Positions 40,517 through 49,609 of a DNA stretch of 64,000 nucleotides are shown one piece after another. Source of the DNA: Microbacterium sp. oral taxon 186 str. F0373 (GTDB lineage Bacteria > Actinomycetota > Actinomycetes > Actinomycetales > Microbacteriaceae); NCBI RefSeq assembly GCF_000411455.1, contig NZ_KE150457.1:934474-998473 (forward strand), in the 5' to 3' direction. The notes under the pieces are model-generated. The model saw nothing but the letters and a program-made list of their open reading frames with translations. It searched no databases and was not told the DNA's origin. The stretch's first letter is position 1. Every line of letters starts with the position of its first letter. Made by a program: the position numbers and the translations under genes.

Positions 40517-42177
40517 TGGCTGCGGCCTCTTCCGACGCACGCGCCGTCGACATCCGTGACCTGGACGTCACCTTCGCGACCGACGGTGGCGACGTGCACG
40601 CCGTGCGCGGTGTGAGCCTGGACGTGCGCCCCGGCGAGGTGCTCGCGATCGTCGGCGAGTCGGGCAGCGGCAAGACGGTCACCGCCCGCAGCATCCTGGG
40701 CCTGCTGCCCGAGACCGCCCTCACGCAGGGCGCCGTCGTGCTCGACGGCACCGATGTCATCGGCCTCGACCGCGAGGCGATGCGCCGGGTGCGCGGCACC
40801 AAAGCGGCGATGATCTTCCAGGAGCCCTCGACCGCCCTGAACCCGGTCTTCACCGTGGGGTGGCAGCTGGCCGAGGGTCTGCGCGCCCACGGGACGTACA
40901 CGAAGAAGCAGGCGCGGGCGCGCGCGATCGAGATGCTCGGCCGCGTCGGCATCCCCGATCCCGAGCGGCGCGTCGACGACTACCCGCACCAGTTCTCCGG
41001 CGGGCAGAAGCAGCGCATCGTCATCGCCACGGCGCTGGCGCTCGATCCGACCGTGATCATCGCCGACGAGCCGACCACGGCACTCGACGTCACGGTGCAG
41101 GCCGAGATCCTCGATCTGCTGCGGCGCCTGCGCGACGAAGACGGCACCGCGATCGTGCTGATCACGCACAACATGGGCGTCGTGGCCGACCTCGCCGACC
41201 GCGTCGGGGTCATGCTGAATGGCGAGGTCGTCGAAACGGCGCCCGCCCTGGAGCTGTTCGCCGCCCCGCAGAACGACTACACGAAGCGCCTGCTGGCCGC
41301 CGTGCCGCGCCTGGAGATCGTCGACCGGCAGCTGCCGGCGGGAGTGGCCGACGCGGCGCCGGTCGTGGTGGCGGAGGATCTCGTCATCGAGTACGCCGGG
41401 CGTCTGCGTCGTGCCGGCTTCCGTGCCGTCGACCGCGTGAGCTTCTCGATCGCGCCGGGCGAGGTCGTGGGCCTGGTCGGCGAGAGCGGATCGGGAAAGA
41501 CGACGATCGGCCGGGCGATCGCCGGGCTCACACCCGTGACCGGCGGCTCGCTGCGGGTGCTCGGCGTCGAGATGAACGGGGTCAAGGAGAGCACGTTCCG
41601 GCCCCACCGCAAGGACCTCGGGTTCGTGTTCCAGGATCCGGCGACGAGCTTCAACCCGCTGCTGACGATCGCGCAGAACGTCGCCGAGCCGTTGGTCGTG
41701 CACGGCGGCGCTCGGGATGCCGCGGATGCGCGCGACCGCGTCGACGAGCTGCTCGAGGCCGTGCAGCTGCCGAAGGCGTTCGGCGACCGCTTCCCGCACG
41801 AGCTGTCGGGCGGACAGCGCCAGCGCGCCTCGCTGGCGCGCGGCCTCGCCCTCGACCCGAAGCTGCTCATCGCCGACGAGCCCACGAGTGCGCTCGACGT
41901 TTCGGTGCAGGCACGCGTGCTGGAACTGTTCGGCGAGCTGCAGGAGAGGTTCGGGTTCGCGACCCTGTTCATCACCCACGATCTCGCGGTGGTCGACATG
42001 CTCGCCCACCGGGTCGTGGTGCTGCACAAGGGCACGATCGCCGAGACCGGACCGACCGCGCAGGTGCTCGGCGACCCCCAGGACGACTACACCCGCAAGC
42101 TCATCGCGTCGCTGCCGGTGCCCGATCCGGTGGAGCAGGCCGCGCGCCGCGAGGCCTGGCGCGCCGCCCGCGGCTGA
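40516..42177 (+). CDS. Fused dual ATP-binding protein of peptide ABC transporter (DppD-DppF)
   Basis: A 553-residue protein from ATG 40516 holding two complete ATPases. The first has Walker A GESGSGKTVT, signature FSGGQKQRI and Walker B VIIADEPTTALD. The second has Walker A GESGSGKTTI, signature LSGGQRQRASLARG and Walker B LLIADEPTSALD. One polypeptide replaces the usual DppD/DppF pair. It is last in the importer operon. Confidence 0.95.
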   Translation: MAAASSDARAVDIRDLDVTFATDGGDVHAVRGVSLDVRPGEVLAIVGESGSGKTVTARSILGLLPETALTQGAVVLDGTDVIGLDREAMRRVRGTKAAMIFQEPSTALNPVFTVGWQLAEGLRAHGTYTKKQARARAIEMLGRVGIPDPERRVDDYPHQFSGGQKQRIVIATALALDPTVIIADEPTTALDVTVQAEILDLLRRLRDEDGTAIVLITHNMGVVADLADRVGVMLNGEVVETAPALELFAAPQNDYTKRLLAAVPRLEIVDRQLPAGVADAAPVVVAEDLVIEYAGRLRRAGFRAVDRVSFSIAPGEVVGLVGESGSGKTTIGRAIAGLTPVTGGSLRVLGVEMNGVKESTFRPHRKDLGFVFQDPATSFNPLLTIAQNVAEPLVVHGGARDAADARDRVDELLEAVQLPKAFGDRFPHELSGGQRQRASLARGLALDPKLLIADEPTSALDVSVQARVLELFGELQERFGFATLFITHDLAVVDMLAHRVVVLHKGTIAETGPTAQVLGDPQDDYTRKLIASLPVPDPVEQAARREAWRAARG

Positions 42178-42274
42178 GCTGCGCTGCGGCCCGCGGCGCT
42201 GCGCTGCGGGCTGCCCGGAAGAGGTGGATGCCGCGTATGCCGCCCTCGCCGTCGCCTCACCGGCGCCGCACACC

Positions 42275-42288
42275 GTTTCACGTGCAAC
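42275..42288. promoter_or_regulatory. Degenerate parS-like site
   Basis: GTTTCACGTGCAAC differs from the 14-bp parS core by one base (A to C in the right half), in the gap between two convergent genes about 29 kb from the main cluster. It could be a decayed or weak ParB site, or chance. Confidence 0.45.
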
Positions 42289-42296
42289 GGCGAGTG

Positions 42297-43478
42297 TCAG
42301 TTCGACAGGTTCTCGATGATCGACGCGAACACGCCCAGCGGGCCGAACAGCATCAGCAGCAGGGCGGCGCCGATCACGATGATCGCGGCCCACGGCACCC
42401 GGCGTCGCAGCCGCCGGCCCTCGGGTGCGACGCCGGGCGGCGGGCGGAGGGATGCCGTCGGTGCCGCGAACGGCAGAGTCGCCGAGCCCGCGGCCTCGCC
42501 CGCCGGGTCGCCGACGGCGGCGGCGGGGTCGAGCGCGGACGGGGCCAGGCGCTCGTCGCGCCAGCGCTCCCACTGCGCCAGCTTGTCGAGCAGCGCCGCG
42601 ACGACGGAGAACAGCCAGGCCCAGGTGGCGGGGTCGAGCGTCGACGCCTCGCGCGGGGCGTAGAGGAAGAGCCAGTCGTCGACGATCTCGACGTCGAGGG
42701 CGGCAGCGTGGTCGACGAATCGCGCCATGATGTCGGGCGTGAAGAGGTAGAGCGCGTCGGCCTCGTAGCCGGACGGGCAGTACAGGGTGAAGGAACGGTC
42801 GAAGTCGCCCTCCAGGCTCAGCCGCTGGGACCCCTCGAGCGCCGCCGGCAGGTTGGAGCCGAACAGGCTGTTGTTGCCGACGGCATCCAGCACGATGTTC
42901 GGCAGCGGGGTCGACAGCTTGACGGCGACGTAGCCCCACCGATGCGTCGACTCGTTCTTGCCCGACCCTGTGCGGTACACGTAGTTGCCGAACTCGACGA
43001 AGCGCGGCCTCTCGCCGCGGACGACGTCGCTCGCGACGCGGCCGTGTCCGATGCCGAACACCATTCCCGGCAGCGGCGGGTTCGACACCGACGGGTACCA
43101 GGTCATGGCGTTGGCCCGGGCGAAGCGGTCGAGGCGCCACCACCGCTCGCCCCTGCGGGCGCCGAACATGCGCACCAGAGCGGTCGCGAGTACCGCGACG
43201 ACCCCGACCGCCACGAGGATCGGCGCGATCATGAACGGCGAGAACCCGCCCCCGGATGCCGTCATCATGCCGCCCACGACACCGATCACCGTCGACCCGA
43301 AGACGAAGAGCACGGCCACGACGGCGAGCACGGCGAAGACGGCGCGCGAGGCGATGTTCGACGCCGGTACCCGCCCGCTCGCGCGCAGATCGCGCACGTA
43401 TGCGCGCACGGACGCCGGGTCGGCGGGCTCGATGAGCGGGCGCGCGTCGAAGGCTGAGGATGCCGCGGGCGTGCTCAT
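42297..43478 (-). CDS. Hypothetical membrane protein
   Basis: A 393-residue protein of no family I can name. Two hydrophobic helices lie near residues 45-105 (FAVLAVVAVLFVFGSTVIGVV and a second), followed by a soluble region of about 230 residues with YPSVSNPPLPGMVFGIGHGR and FTLYCPSGYEADALYLFTPDIM, then a Pro/Ala-rich linker and a C-terminal helix (AAIIVIGAALLLMLFGPLGVF). Both ends are anchored. It is a single gene convergent with the importer operon. Confidence 0.8.
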   Translation of the reverse strand: MSTPAASSAFDARPLIEPADPASVRAYVRDLRASGRVPASNIASRAVFAVLAVVAVLFVFGSTVIGVVGGMMTASGGGFSPFMIAPILVAVGVVAVLATALVRMFGARRGERWWRLDRFARANAMTWYPSVSNPPLPGMVFGIGHGRVASDVVRGERPRFVEFGNYVYRTGSGKNESTHRWGYVAVKLSTPLPNIVLDAVGNNSLFGSNLPAALEGSQRLSLEGDFDRSFTLYCPSGYEADALYLFTPDIMARFVDHAAALDVEIVDDWLFLYAPREASTLDPATWAWLFSVVAALLDKLAQWERWRDERLAPSALDPAAAVGDPAGEAAGSATLPFAAPTASLRPPPGVAPEGRRLRRRVPWAAIIVIGAALLLMLFGPLGVFASIIENLSN

Positions 43479-43503
43479 ATCGTCACGCTACCCGGGCGAG
43501 CTT

Positions 43504-45069
43504 TCAGGGCGCCGTCAGAGCGTCCTCGTCGCGATAACGGCCTCGCAACTCTTTCTCGACGGCGACGGTTGGAAGCCCGACGGCCACCACGATCAGTCCC
43601 AGCACGAGGGCGACGCCCCCGACGAGGTACGCCGCCCAGGCGCCGTCGATGAAGCTCAACCGTGCCGCCTCGAGGATCTGCGCGGCGGAGGCGGGGTTGT
43701 TGGCGGCCACGTGGGCGGCCGACGCGTACGACGCCTGGAGGGCGCGGGTGACGTCGTCGGAGACAGACGCGGCCTCGGGAGAGGCGGCGATGAGGCCGGC
43801 GAACACGTGGGAGAACCCGCCGGCGAGAACGGCGCCCAGCAGCGCCTGCATCACGGCGCCGCCGAGGTCGGTCTGCAGGTCGCTGGTCGCCGAGGCCATG
43901 CCCGCGCGGCGCACCGGGGTGCTGCTGGTCAGGGAGCGGGATGCCGCGGTCATCACGAACGAGGCTCCCCCGCCGACCAGGGCGAACGCGAGGCCGACGA
44001 CGACCGGCGGCGTGGTCTCGTTCCATGCGAGCATCGTGCCGAAGGCGGCGATGAGCACGATGTAGCCGACGATCATCGCCGTCCGCGTGCCGCGTTCGAC
44101 GAGGATCGCTGCCAGCGGTGCGCATACGAGCAGCGCGATCGCGGCGGGGATGAGCGCGATGCCCGCCTGCAGCGCGTCGTAGCCGAGGATGTTCTGCAGG
44201 TACTGCTGGCCCACGAACATCGCCCCCACGAGCGCGCCGAATGCGAGGGTTCCCGCGACGGCCGGCACCCAGAACAGGCGCCGCCGCGCGATCGACAGGT
44301 CGTAGAGGGGTGCCGCGACGCGCAGTTGGCGTGCCGCGAAAGCGGCGATCAGCACCGCCGCCGCGACGAGCAGGCCCGCCCCCGCGCCCGTCTCCCCCGG
44401 GGCGAAGACGACCCCGAGTCCGAGCACCAGTGCGGCCACGGCGGCGACCGACAGGATGCCGCCGAGATGATCGACCGGCTCGACCGACTCCTCCATACCG
44501 CGGGGGATCGCCCGAGCGGCGATGAGAAGGGCGGCGGCGGCGACCGGCACGGGCAGCAGCAGGGCGATGCGCCAGCCGAACGCGACGACGAGCGCACCCG
44601 AGATCACCGAACCGGCGACCGTGGCGACGGCGCCGGTCGCCGTCCACAGGGCGATCGCGCGGACGCGCGCCGGACCCTCGGCCCAGAGGGCGGTGATGAG
44701 GGCGAGGGTCGTCGGAAACGCGCAGCCGGCCGCGATGCCGGTGAGCACGCGCGCGCCCATGAGGAACTCGATCGTCGGGGCGAGGCTTGCCGCGGTGCCG
44801 GCGATGAGCAGGCCGATCAGCCCGATGCACAGCAGCCGCACCCGACCGTAGCGGTCGCCGAGGGCGCCGGCGTACAGCACGGTCATCGCGAGGCCGAGGC
44901 CCGTGCCGAGCGCGACGAGGTTGAGTGTCGTCTGGGGGGCGTCGAAGGTGCCGGCGATGTCGGGCAGGGCGACGCTGGCGCCGCCGGTGGTCAGATTGCA
45001 GACCGCTGCGGCCATCAGCAGCGCGGTCAGGACCACGCCTGCGCGCGCGGGAACGTGCGTGCCCGGCAT
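43504..45069 (-). CDS. MFS transporter, DHA2 (14-helix drug-proton antiporter) family
   Basis: A 521-residue protein from ATG 45069, with about 14 hydrophobic segments. The first cytoplasmic loop has the MFS motif AGALGDRYGRVRLL, and LALITALWAEGPARVRAIALWTATGAV fits motif C of DHA2 exporters. Such proteins expel drugs or dyes in exchange for protons. No regulator is adjacent. Confidence 0.92.
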   Translation of the reverse strand: MPGTHVPARAGVVLTALLMAAAVCNLTTGGASVALPDIAGTFDAPQTTLNLVALGTGLGLAMTVLYAGALGDRYGRVRLLCIGLIGLLIAGTAASLAPTIEFLMGARVLTGIAAGCAFPTTLALITALWAEGPARVRAIALWTATGAVATVAGSVISGALVVAFGWRIALLLPVPVAAAALLIAARAIPRGMEESVEPVDHLGGILSVAAVAALVLGLGVVFAPGETGAGAGLLVAAAVLIAAFAARQLRVAAPLYDLSIARRRLFWVPAVAGTLAFGALVGAMFVGQQYLQNILGYDALQAGIALIPAAIALLVCAPLAAILVERGTRTAMIVGYIVLIAAFGTMLAWNETTPPVVVGLAFALVGGGASFVMTAASRSLTSSTPVRRAGMASATSDLQTDLGGAVMQALLGAVLAGGFSHVFAGLIAASPEAASVSDDVTRALQASYASAAHVAANNPASAAQILEAARLSFIDGAWAAYLVGGVALVLGLIVVAVGLPTVAVEKELRGRYRDEDALTAP

Positions 45070-45237
45070 CCACCGTCCTTCCGTCGCCCCCGTCGTCCAA
45101 GAGCGTAGCGGTCGTCGGGTAGACTGTTGTGGTTGCCCGTCTGCGTTCCGTTCCGGAACAACGCTCGGGCACGTGCATCAACCCTCCTGATGCCGGGAAA
45201 TGCCCGGCATCCGTTCTAGTCCGAAGGAGGTGGGTTA

Positions 45238-45603
45238 GTGACGCACTCACACCAGTACGAGCTCATGGTCATCCTCGACCCCGAGATCGACGAGCGTCAG
45301 GTCGCCCCCAAGCTCGACGGGTTCCTCAAGGTGATCACCGCAGACGGTGGCTCCATCGAGAACGTCGACGTCTGGGGCAAGCGTCGCCTGGCGTACGAGA
45401 TCCAGAAGAAGAACGAGGGCATCTACGCCGTCGTCAACTTCACCGCCACGAGCGAGGCCACGCAGGAGCTCGACCGTCAGCTCAAGCTGAACGAGCAGAT
45501 CATGCGTACCAAGGTCCTGCGTGCCGAGGAGGCGATCGCTCAGGTCGCCGCCGAGAAGGAGCGCGCCGAGGCCAAGGCCGCCCGCAAGGCAGCGAAGGCG
45601 TAA
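45238..45603 (+). CDS. rpsF: Small ribosomal subunit protein bS6
   Basis: A 121-residue bS6 starting at GTG 45238 after a strong GAAGGAGGTGGG site. It has [41 protein letters not shown] and the Ala/Lys-rich tail. It is first gene of rpsF-ssb-rpsR-rplI. The 168-base gap upstream carries a leader with inverted pieces (GCCGGGAAATGCCCGGC at about 45191-45207) that could be a regulatory hairpin. Confidence 0.97.
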   Translation: MTHSHQYELMVILDPEIDERQVAPKLDGFLKVITADGGSIENVDVWGKRRLAYEIQKKNEGIYAVVNFTATSEATQELDRQLKLNEQIMRTKVLRAEEAIAQVAAEKERAEAKAARKAAKA

Positions 45604-45608
45604 GGACG

Positions 45609-46115
45609 ATGGCCGGCGAGACCGTCATCACCGTCGTGGGAAACCTCACGGCAGACCCCGAGCTGCGCTACACGCAGAACGGCCTGCCCGTCGCGAACTT
45701 CACGATCGCGTCGACGCCGCGTAACTTCGACCGTCAGGCCAACGAGTGGAAGGACGGCGAAGCGCTGTTCCTCCGCGCGTCGGTGTGGCGCGAGTTCGCC
45801 GAGCACGTCGCCGGTTCGCTGACGAAGGGATCCCGTGTCATCGCGACCGGTCGGTTGAAGCAGCGTTCCTACCAGGACCGCGAGGGCAACAACCGGACCG
45901 CGATCGAGCTGGAGGTCGACGAGATCGGCCCCTCGCTGCGGTATGCCACGGCTCAGGTCACGCGTGCCGCGTCCGGCGGAGGCAACTTCGGAGGCGGCCA
46001 GCAGTCGCGTCCGCAGCAGCAGGTGCAGCAGGAGGAGCCGTGGGCCACTCCCGGCTCTGCTGCCCCCGACGCCTGGAGCGCACCCGGCGCCTACGGCGAC
46101 GACACTCCGTTCTGA
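45609..46115 (+). CDS. ssb: Single-stranded DNA-binding protein
   Basis: A 168-residue SSB from ATG 45609: an OB-fold with [49 protein letters not shown], then a Gly/Gln-rich linker and the acidic tip DDTPF that recruits partner proteins. It lies 5 bases after rpsF. Confidence 0.97.
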   Translation: MAGETVITVVGNLTADPELRYTQNGLPVANFTIASTPRNFDRQANEWKDGEALFLRASVWREFAEHVAGSLTKGSRVIATGRLKQRSYQDREGNNRTAIELEVDEIGPSLRYATAQVTRAASGGGNFGGGQQSRPQQQVQQEEPWATPGSAAPDAWSAPGAYGDDTPF

Positions 46116-46130
46116 TCGTCGCCGCCGGGG

Positions 46131-46160
46131 GTTGAGCGAGGCCCGCAGGGCCGAGTCGAC
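46131..46160. repeat. Dispersed GTTGAGCGAG...CGAGTCGA repeat, copy in ssb-rpsR gap
   Basis: GTTGAGCGAGG, a short GC palindrome (CCCGCAGGG), then CCGAGTCGA. Related copies lie at 38350-38380 and 46954-46990. It is a REP-like intergenic element inside the ribosomal operon. Confidence 0.7.
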
Positions 46161-46216
46161 ACCCTCACGCAGAAAATCTTGGATGCCTCGGCATCCGCAC
46201 ACACCTAAGGAAAACA

Positions 46217-46471
46217 ATGGCTGGAAAGGCTACCGGCGATCGCCGTAAGCCGCGGAAGGGCGCGAAGAACGCCGCTCCCGCGAAGGCGATCCGCGTCGGC
46301 GTCATCGACTACAAGGACGTCGCAACGCTTCGCAAGTTCATCTCGGAGCGCGGCAAGATCCGCGCCCGTCGTATCACCGGTGTCTCGGTGCAGGAGCAGC
46401 GTCTGATCGCCAAGGCGATCAAGAACGCGCGCGAAATGGCGCTCCTGCCTTACGCCGGCGCTGGCCGCTAA
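46217..46471 (+). CDS. rpsR: Small ribosomal subunit protein bS18
   Basis: An 84-residue basic protein from ATG 46217. It has [25 protein letters not shown] and the terminal [17 protein letters not shown], the bS18 pattern. There is no CxxC zinc motif, so it is the zinc-free form. It is followed by rplI after 12 bases. Confidence 0.97.
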   Translation: MAGKATGDRRKPRKGAKNAAPAKAIRVGVIDYKDVATLRKFISERGKIRARRITGVSVQEQRLIAKAIKNAREMALLPYAGAGR

Positions 46472-46483
46472 GGAGCACCCATC

Positions 46484-46936
46484 ATGGCAAAGCTGATTCT
46501 CACGAACGAGGTTGCCGGGCTCGGAAGCGCCGGCGACGTCATCGAGGTCAAGAACGGGTACGCCCGTAACTACCTCATCCCTCAGGGCTTCGCTGTGGCG
46601 TGGACCCGCGGTGGCGAGAAGCAGGTGGCGTCGATCCGCGCCGCCCGCGAGTCGCGCGCGATCCACGACCACGAAGAGGCCGTCGCGCTCAAGGACACCC
46701 TTGAGTCGAACAAGGTCAAGCTGTCGGTCAAGGCTGGCAAGGAAGGCCGCCTCTTCGGTTCGGTCAAGACCGCCGATGTGGCCGACGCCGTCAAGGCGGC
46801 CGGTCTCGGTGACCTCGACAAGCGCAAGATCCACATCACCGCGCCCATCAAGGCCGTCGGTGAGCACGAGGCGACCGTGCGTCTGCGCGACGACCTCACC
46901 GCTGTGATCACCCTCCAGGTGGTCGCCGCCAAGTAA
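46484..46936 (+). CDS. rplI: Large ribosomal subunit protein bL9
   Basis: A 150-residue bL9 from ATG 46484. The N-terminal domain [31 protein letters not shown] is canonical, followed by a helical connector and the C-terminal RNA-binding domain. It is last in the operon and followed by a strong terminator. Confidence 0.97.
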   Translation: MAKLILTNEVAGLGSAGDVIEVKNGYARNYLIPQGFAVAWTRGGEKQVASIRAARESRAIHDHEEAVALKDTLESNKVKLSVKAGKEGRLFGSVKTADVADAVKAAGLGDLDKRKIHITAPIKAVGEHEATVRLRDDLTAVITLQVVAAK

Positions 46937-46953
46937 GACCCGCCGGGTTTCCC

Positions 46954-46990
46954 GGTCGTTGAGCGAGGCGCGCAGCGCCGAGTCGAAACG
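46954..46990. repeat. Dispersed GTTGAGCGAG...CGAGTCGAAACG repeat, copy after rplI
   Basis: GGTCGTTGAGCGAGG, then CGCGCAGCG, then CCGAGTCGAAACG. It shares both outer words with 38350-38380 and lies directly before the rplI terminator stem. Confidence 0.75.
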
Positions 46991-46994
46991 CCGC

Positions 46995-47037
46995 ACGGAT
47001 GCCGTGACCTCCCCCAAGGTGAGGTCACGGCATCCGT
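46995..47037 (+). terminator. Terminator of the rpsF-ssb-rpsR-rplI operon
   Basis: Perfect 17-base arms ACGGATGCCGTGACCTC (46995-47011) and its complement (47021-47037) around a 9-base loop, followed by CGTTTA. It lies between rplI and the convergent chaplin-like gene and may serve both. Confidence 0.8.
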
Positions 47038-47101
47038 CGTTTACGGTCCCGGGGCGGAGGGACAGGTGCCAGGCACGGTCGCCGGCCCCTCGCGTCGGGG
47101 C

Positions 47102-48112
47102 TCATTCGGTGCGGCTGTGGCGGCGTGCGGTGAGCATCACCCCCAGCGTGAGCGCGGCGAGACCGGCCAGCAGCGGGAGCATGTCGAACATGCCGCCGGT
47201 GCTCGCGAGGGTGCGCACCGGGCCGCTGGCGGCGACCATGCCTGTCACCGAGCTCCCGCCGGCGACGGGGTTCGTGGTCGTCGGTGTCGTGGTGCCCGGG
47301 GTCGTGGTGCCCGGTGTCGTGGTACCGGGTGTGGTGGTGCCCGGGACCGTCGTGCCGGGTGTGGTGGTGCCACCGGTGGCCGGCTGGGTCGTGGTGGCGT
47401 CGCCGGCGACGGCGATGGCATTGCCGCCGAGCGTGATCGGAGCGCTGACCGGCAGTCCCAGCTGCGTGCCGCCGAGGATGCCGTCCGTGCCGTCGGTGGT
47501 GGCGCCACCCGACGATGCGGTGCCGCTCGTGTCGGCCGGTGCGGCGGTGGCGGCGTTGGTGCTCTCGGCGTCGCCGAGCACCGAGACGGCGTTGCCGCCC
47601 ACGGTCACCGGGGCCGCGGCATCCACGACGCCCTGCGTACCGCCCAGAATGCTGTCAGCACCCCCGGTGGAGGACGCGGCGGCGGTGGTGGACGGCTCCG
47701 CCGTCGGGGCGGCGGCCGTGGTGGGCTGGGAGGTGGCGGCAGACGTGGTGGTAGCGTCGCCGAGCACCGAGACGGCGTTGCCGCCGAGGTTCACGGGCAG
47801 TACGACATCGACCAACGCCTGCGTGCCTGAGCCGGTGCCGTCGGAGCCGCTGGTGGAGGCGTCGCCGCCGCCGACGGAGACCGACGGAGACGGGCTGGAG
47901 GTCTGGGCGTCGGTGCTGGTGGCGTCGCCGAGCACCGAGATGCCGTTGCCGGCGACCGTGACGGGCACCGCGACGGAGATGAGCCCCTGGGTGCCCGACA
48001 GCAGACCGTCGTCACCCGTTGTCTCGGCCGCCTGGGCGACCGTTGCGCCGAAGAGCGTGATGCCTCCGGCCAGGAGCGTGCCCCACAGGGCGCGCTTGAG
48101 GTTGGTGTTCAT
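47102..48112 (-). CDS. Surface protein with four chaplin-like repeats and LAxTG-type sorting signal
   Basis: A 336-residue secreted protein. After a signal peptide (KRALWGTLLAGGITLFGATVAQA|AE) come four repeats of the form GTQGLISVAVPVTVAGNGIS, each closing with VLGDAT or similar, separated by Ser/Thr/Ala linkers. The PV-V-GN-V-V-G pattern resembles the chaplin domain of Streptomyces but lacks its paired cysteines. A Thr-Pro-Gly repeat (TTTPG units) precedes the C-terminus, which has LASTGG, a hydrophobic helix and ARRHSRTE: a class E sortase (LAxTG) signal. Probably a wall-anchored amphipathic surface protein; the chaplin relation is inferred. Confidence 0.8.
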   Translation of the reverse strand: MNTNLKRALWGTLLAGGITLFGATVAQAAETTGDDGLLSGTQGLISVAVPVTVAGNGISVLGDATSTDAQTSSPSPSVSVGGGDASTSGSDGTGSGTQALVDVVLPVNLGGNAVSVLGDATTTSAATSQPTTAAAPTAEPSTTAAASSTGGADSILGGTQGVVDAAAPVTVGGNAVSVLGDAESTNAATAAPADTSGTASSGGATTDGTDGILGGTQLGLPVSAPITLGGNAIAVAGDATTTQPATGGTTTPGTTVPGTTTPGTTTPGTTTPGTTTPTTTNPVAGGSSVTGMVAASGPVRTLASTGGMFDMLPLLAGLAALTLGVMLTARRHSRTE

Positions 48113-48195
48113 GATGATTTCTCTCCTGAGAGTGTTGGGGGGTATGCGCGCACAGCGCGCGGGATCGTGCCGCTCGGAAGGCGGCCGAACCCCCG

Positions 48196-49152
48196 TCAGT
48201 CAGGGCAGACGTCGGTGGCGAACACCGGCGCGGGGAGGGCAGAGTCGTCCTCCGGTCGGCGTCGCAGCACCCAGGCACGGTGTGCAGCGAACAGACCGAA
48301 GGCGAGCACAGCGCCCGCGCCGAACGAGAATCCAGCTCCGCTGGAGAAGAACGAGGTGGCGTCCAGGGTGGGACCGAGAAGTCCCCAGCCGCCGGGAGCG
48401 CCGGTGGGGACGGACCCGTTTCGGGCAAGAGCCCCCGCACCCGGAACGAACGAACTGACAGCGGTGCCGAGCGACATCGCGGCCGCGTTCGCGGTCGTCG
48501 TGACACCGTGCATCGCCTGGTCCCAGGTCGCCGAGAGCACGGCCAGTGCCGCCTCGGTCGGCTCGAGTGCGTCGGTGGACGGAGGGAGGGAGGATGCCGG
48601 GGCCCCGCCAGGGGGGACGACGACGTTCGTGATGGGGGTCACGAGCTCGCCGACGACCGGGAGTGAGATCACAGCGTCGGTAACGGGGGCCGCGGCATCC
48701 ACGATAGGTTTCACCGCGCCGGTCACGGGCGCGATGACAGGAGCGAGGGGGCTGACGACCTCGCCGACCGCCGAGCCGATGGGGGCGACGACCTCGCCGA
48801 CCGGAGCGAGCGGCTCGAGAACGGGAGCGACGGAGCTGACGATGCCGCCCACCGGCGGAGACGCGCTCTCGACGACGGGGGCGACGGTCTCGGCGACGGG
48901 AGAGAGGATCTCTGCGACCGGGTCGAGGACGGGGGTGGTGGCCTTCTCGAGCGTGCTCGAAACGCCGCTCACGAGGGAGCCGAGCGGATTGTTCGTATCG
49001 TCGGCGGCGTGGGCGGACGGACCGGAGAAGAGGGAGATGGTGAACCAGGCGAACGCGGCTCCGACGCCGAGGGCGCCCAGCACCGCCCATCGCCGTGTCG
49101 ACTCGGTGGTCGATCGTCCGCGGCGCAGCGGGGGGACTGCGATTGTTGCCAT
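48196..49152 (-). CDS. Secreted Val/Pro-rich repeat protein with C-terminal membrane anchor
   Basis: A 318-residue protein from ATG 49152, preceded by GGGAGGTGAAC. A basic N-terminus and hydrophobic stretch (AVLGALGVGAAFAWFTISLF) end in a signal cleavage-like AHA|ADD. The middle is a degenerate repeat of units such as PVAEILSPVAETVAPVVES. The C-terminus has a helix (GAGAVLAFGLFAAHRAWVL) and RRRPEDD tail. No catalytic motif. It is in tandem, 83 bases upstream of the chaplin-like gene, and may be a partner surface protein. Family unknown to me. Confidence 0.78.
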   Translation of the reverse strand: MATIAVPPLRRGRSTTESTRRWAVLGALGVGAAFAWFTISLFSGPSAHAADDTNNPLGSLVSGVSSTLEKATTPVLDPVAEILSPVAETVAPVVESASPPVGGIVSSVAPVLEPLAPVGEVVAPIGSAVGEVVSPLAPVIAPVTGAVKPIVDAAAPVTDAVISLPVVGELVTPITNVVVPPGGAPASSLPPSTDALEPTEAALAVLSATWDQAMHGVTTTANAAAMSLGTAVSSFVPGAGALARNGSVPTGAPGGWGLLGPTLDATSFFSSGAGFSFGAGAVLAFGLFAAHRAWVLRRRPEDDSALPAPVFATDVCPD

Positions 49153-49609
49153 GTTCACCTCCCACGACGATGTGTCGGGATGCCGGCGCACGCCGACACC
49201 CATGGAGTGCCTGGATGACAGAAGATACGCCGATATATCACTCGTGTCCAGACCCCCGCGTCGTGCGATACGACGCGCCAGAGCGGACATCTCGACTTGA
49301 CAAGGGCGCATCCATCCCCATGGTTGTCCCCAACCCTCACTCACAGCGCCAACCTTCAAGCGGAACTTCAACCACATTGCGCATCCACAGGGTGTGAATC
49401 AGGAAATCCCCGGTCAAGACTCGTTTACGACAGCAGATCTTGAGGTTGATCGGCGTGTTTCCACAGGCACTGTGCACAGGGAGCCCGGCGTTTCGCGCAG
49501 ATCATCCACAGAGTTATCCACAGGCCTGTTTGCGACTGTCGGAACCCGTGCCTAACGTGACGTGTGGTCTCGCGGCGGGACCGGTCATCGAGCGTGTGAA
49601 GGGGGCTGC
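49153..49609. other. Divergent intergenic region upstream of dnaB with DnaA boxes
   Basis: A 457-base gap between the divergent surface-protein gene and dnaB. It is visibly less GC-rich than its surroundings. It holds a perfect DnaA box (49514-49522) and several CATCCACA/TTTCCACAG near matches between 49380 and 49520. I see no gene in it. Confidence 0.7.
49514..49522 (+). promoter_or_regulatory. DnaA box upstream of dnaB (perfect TTATCCACA)
   Basis: An exact consensus box 88 bases before the dnaB start, next to the imperfect box CATCCACAG at 49503. It suggests DnaA control of helicase expression. Confidence 0.75.

Noticed and set aside
42985..45108. 707-codon plus-strand frame opposite the MFS gene
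   Set aside because: Highly charged His/Arg/Gly shadow; the minus strand encodes a clear 14-helix transporter.
47270..47370. Tandem 15-base repeats as a minisatellite or CRISPR-like array
   Set aside because: They are codon repeats encoding the TTTPG linker of the surface protein, in frame and without spacers.
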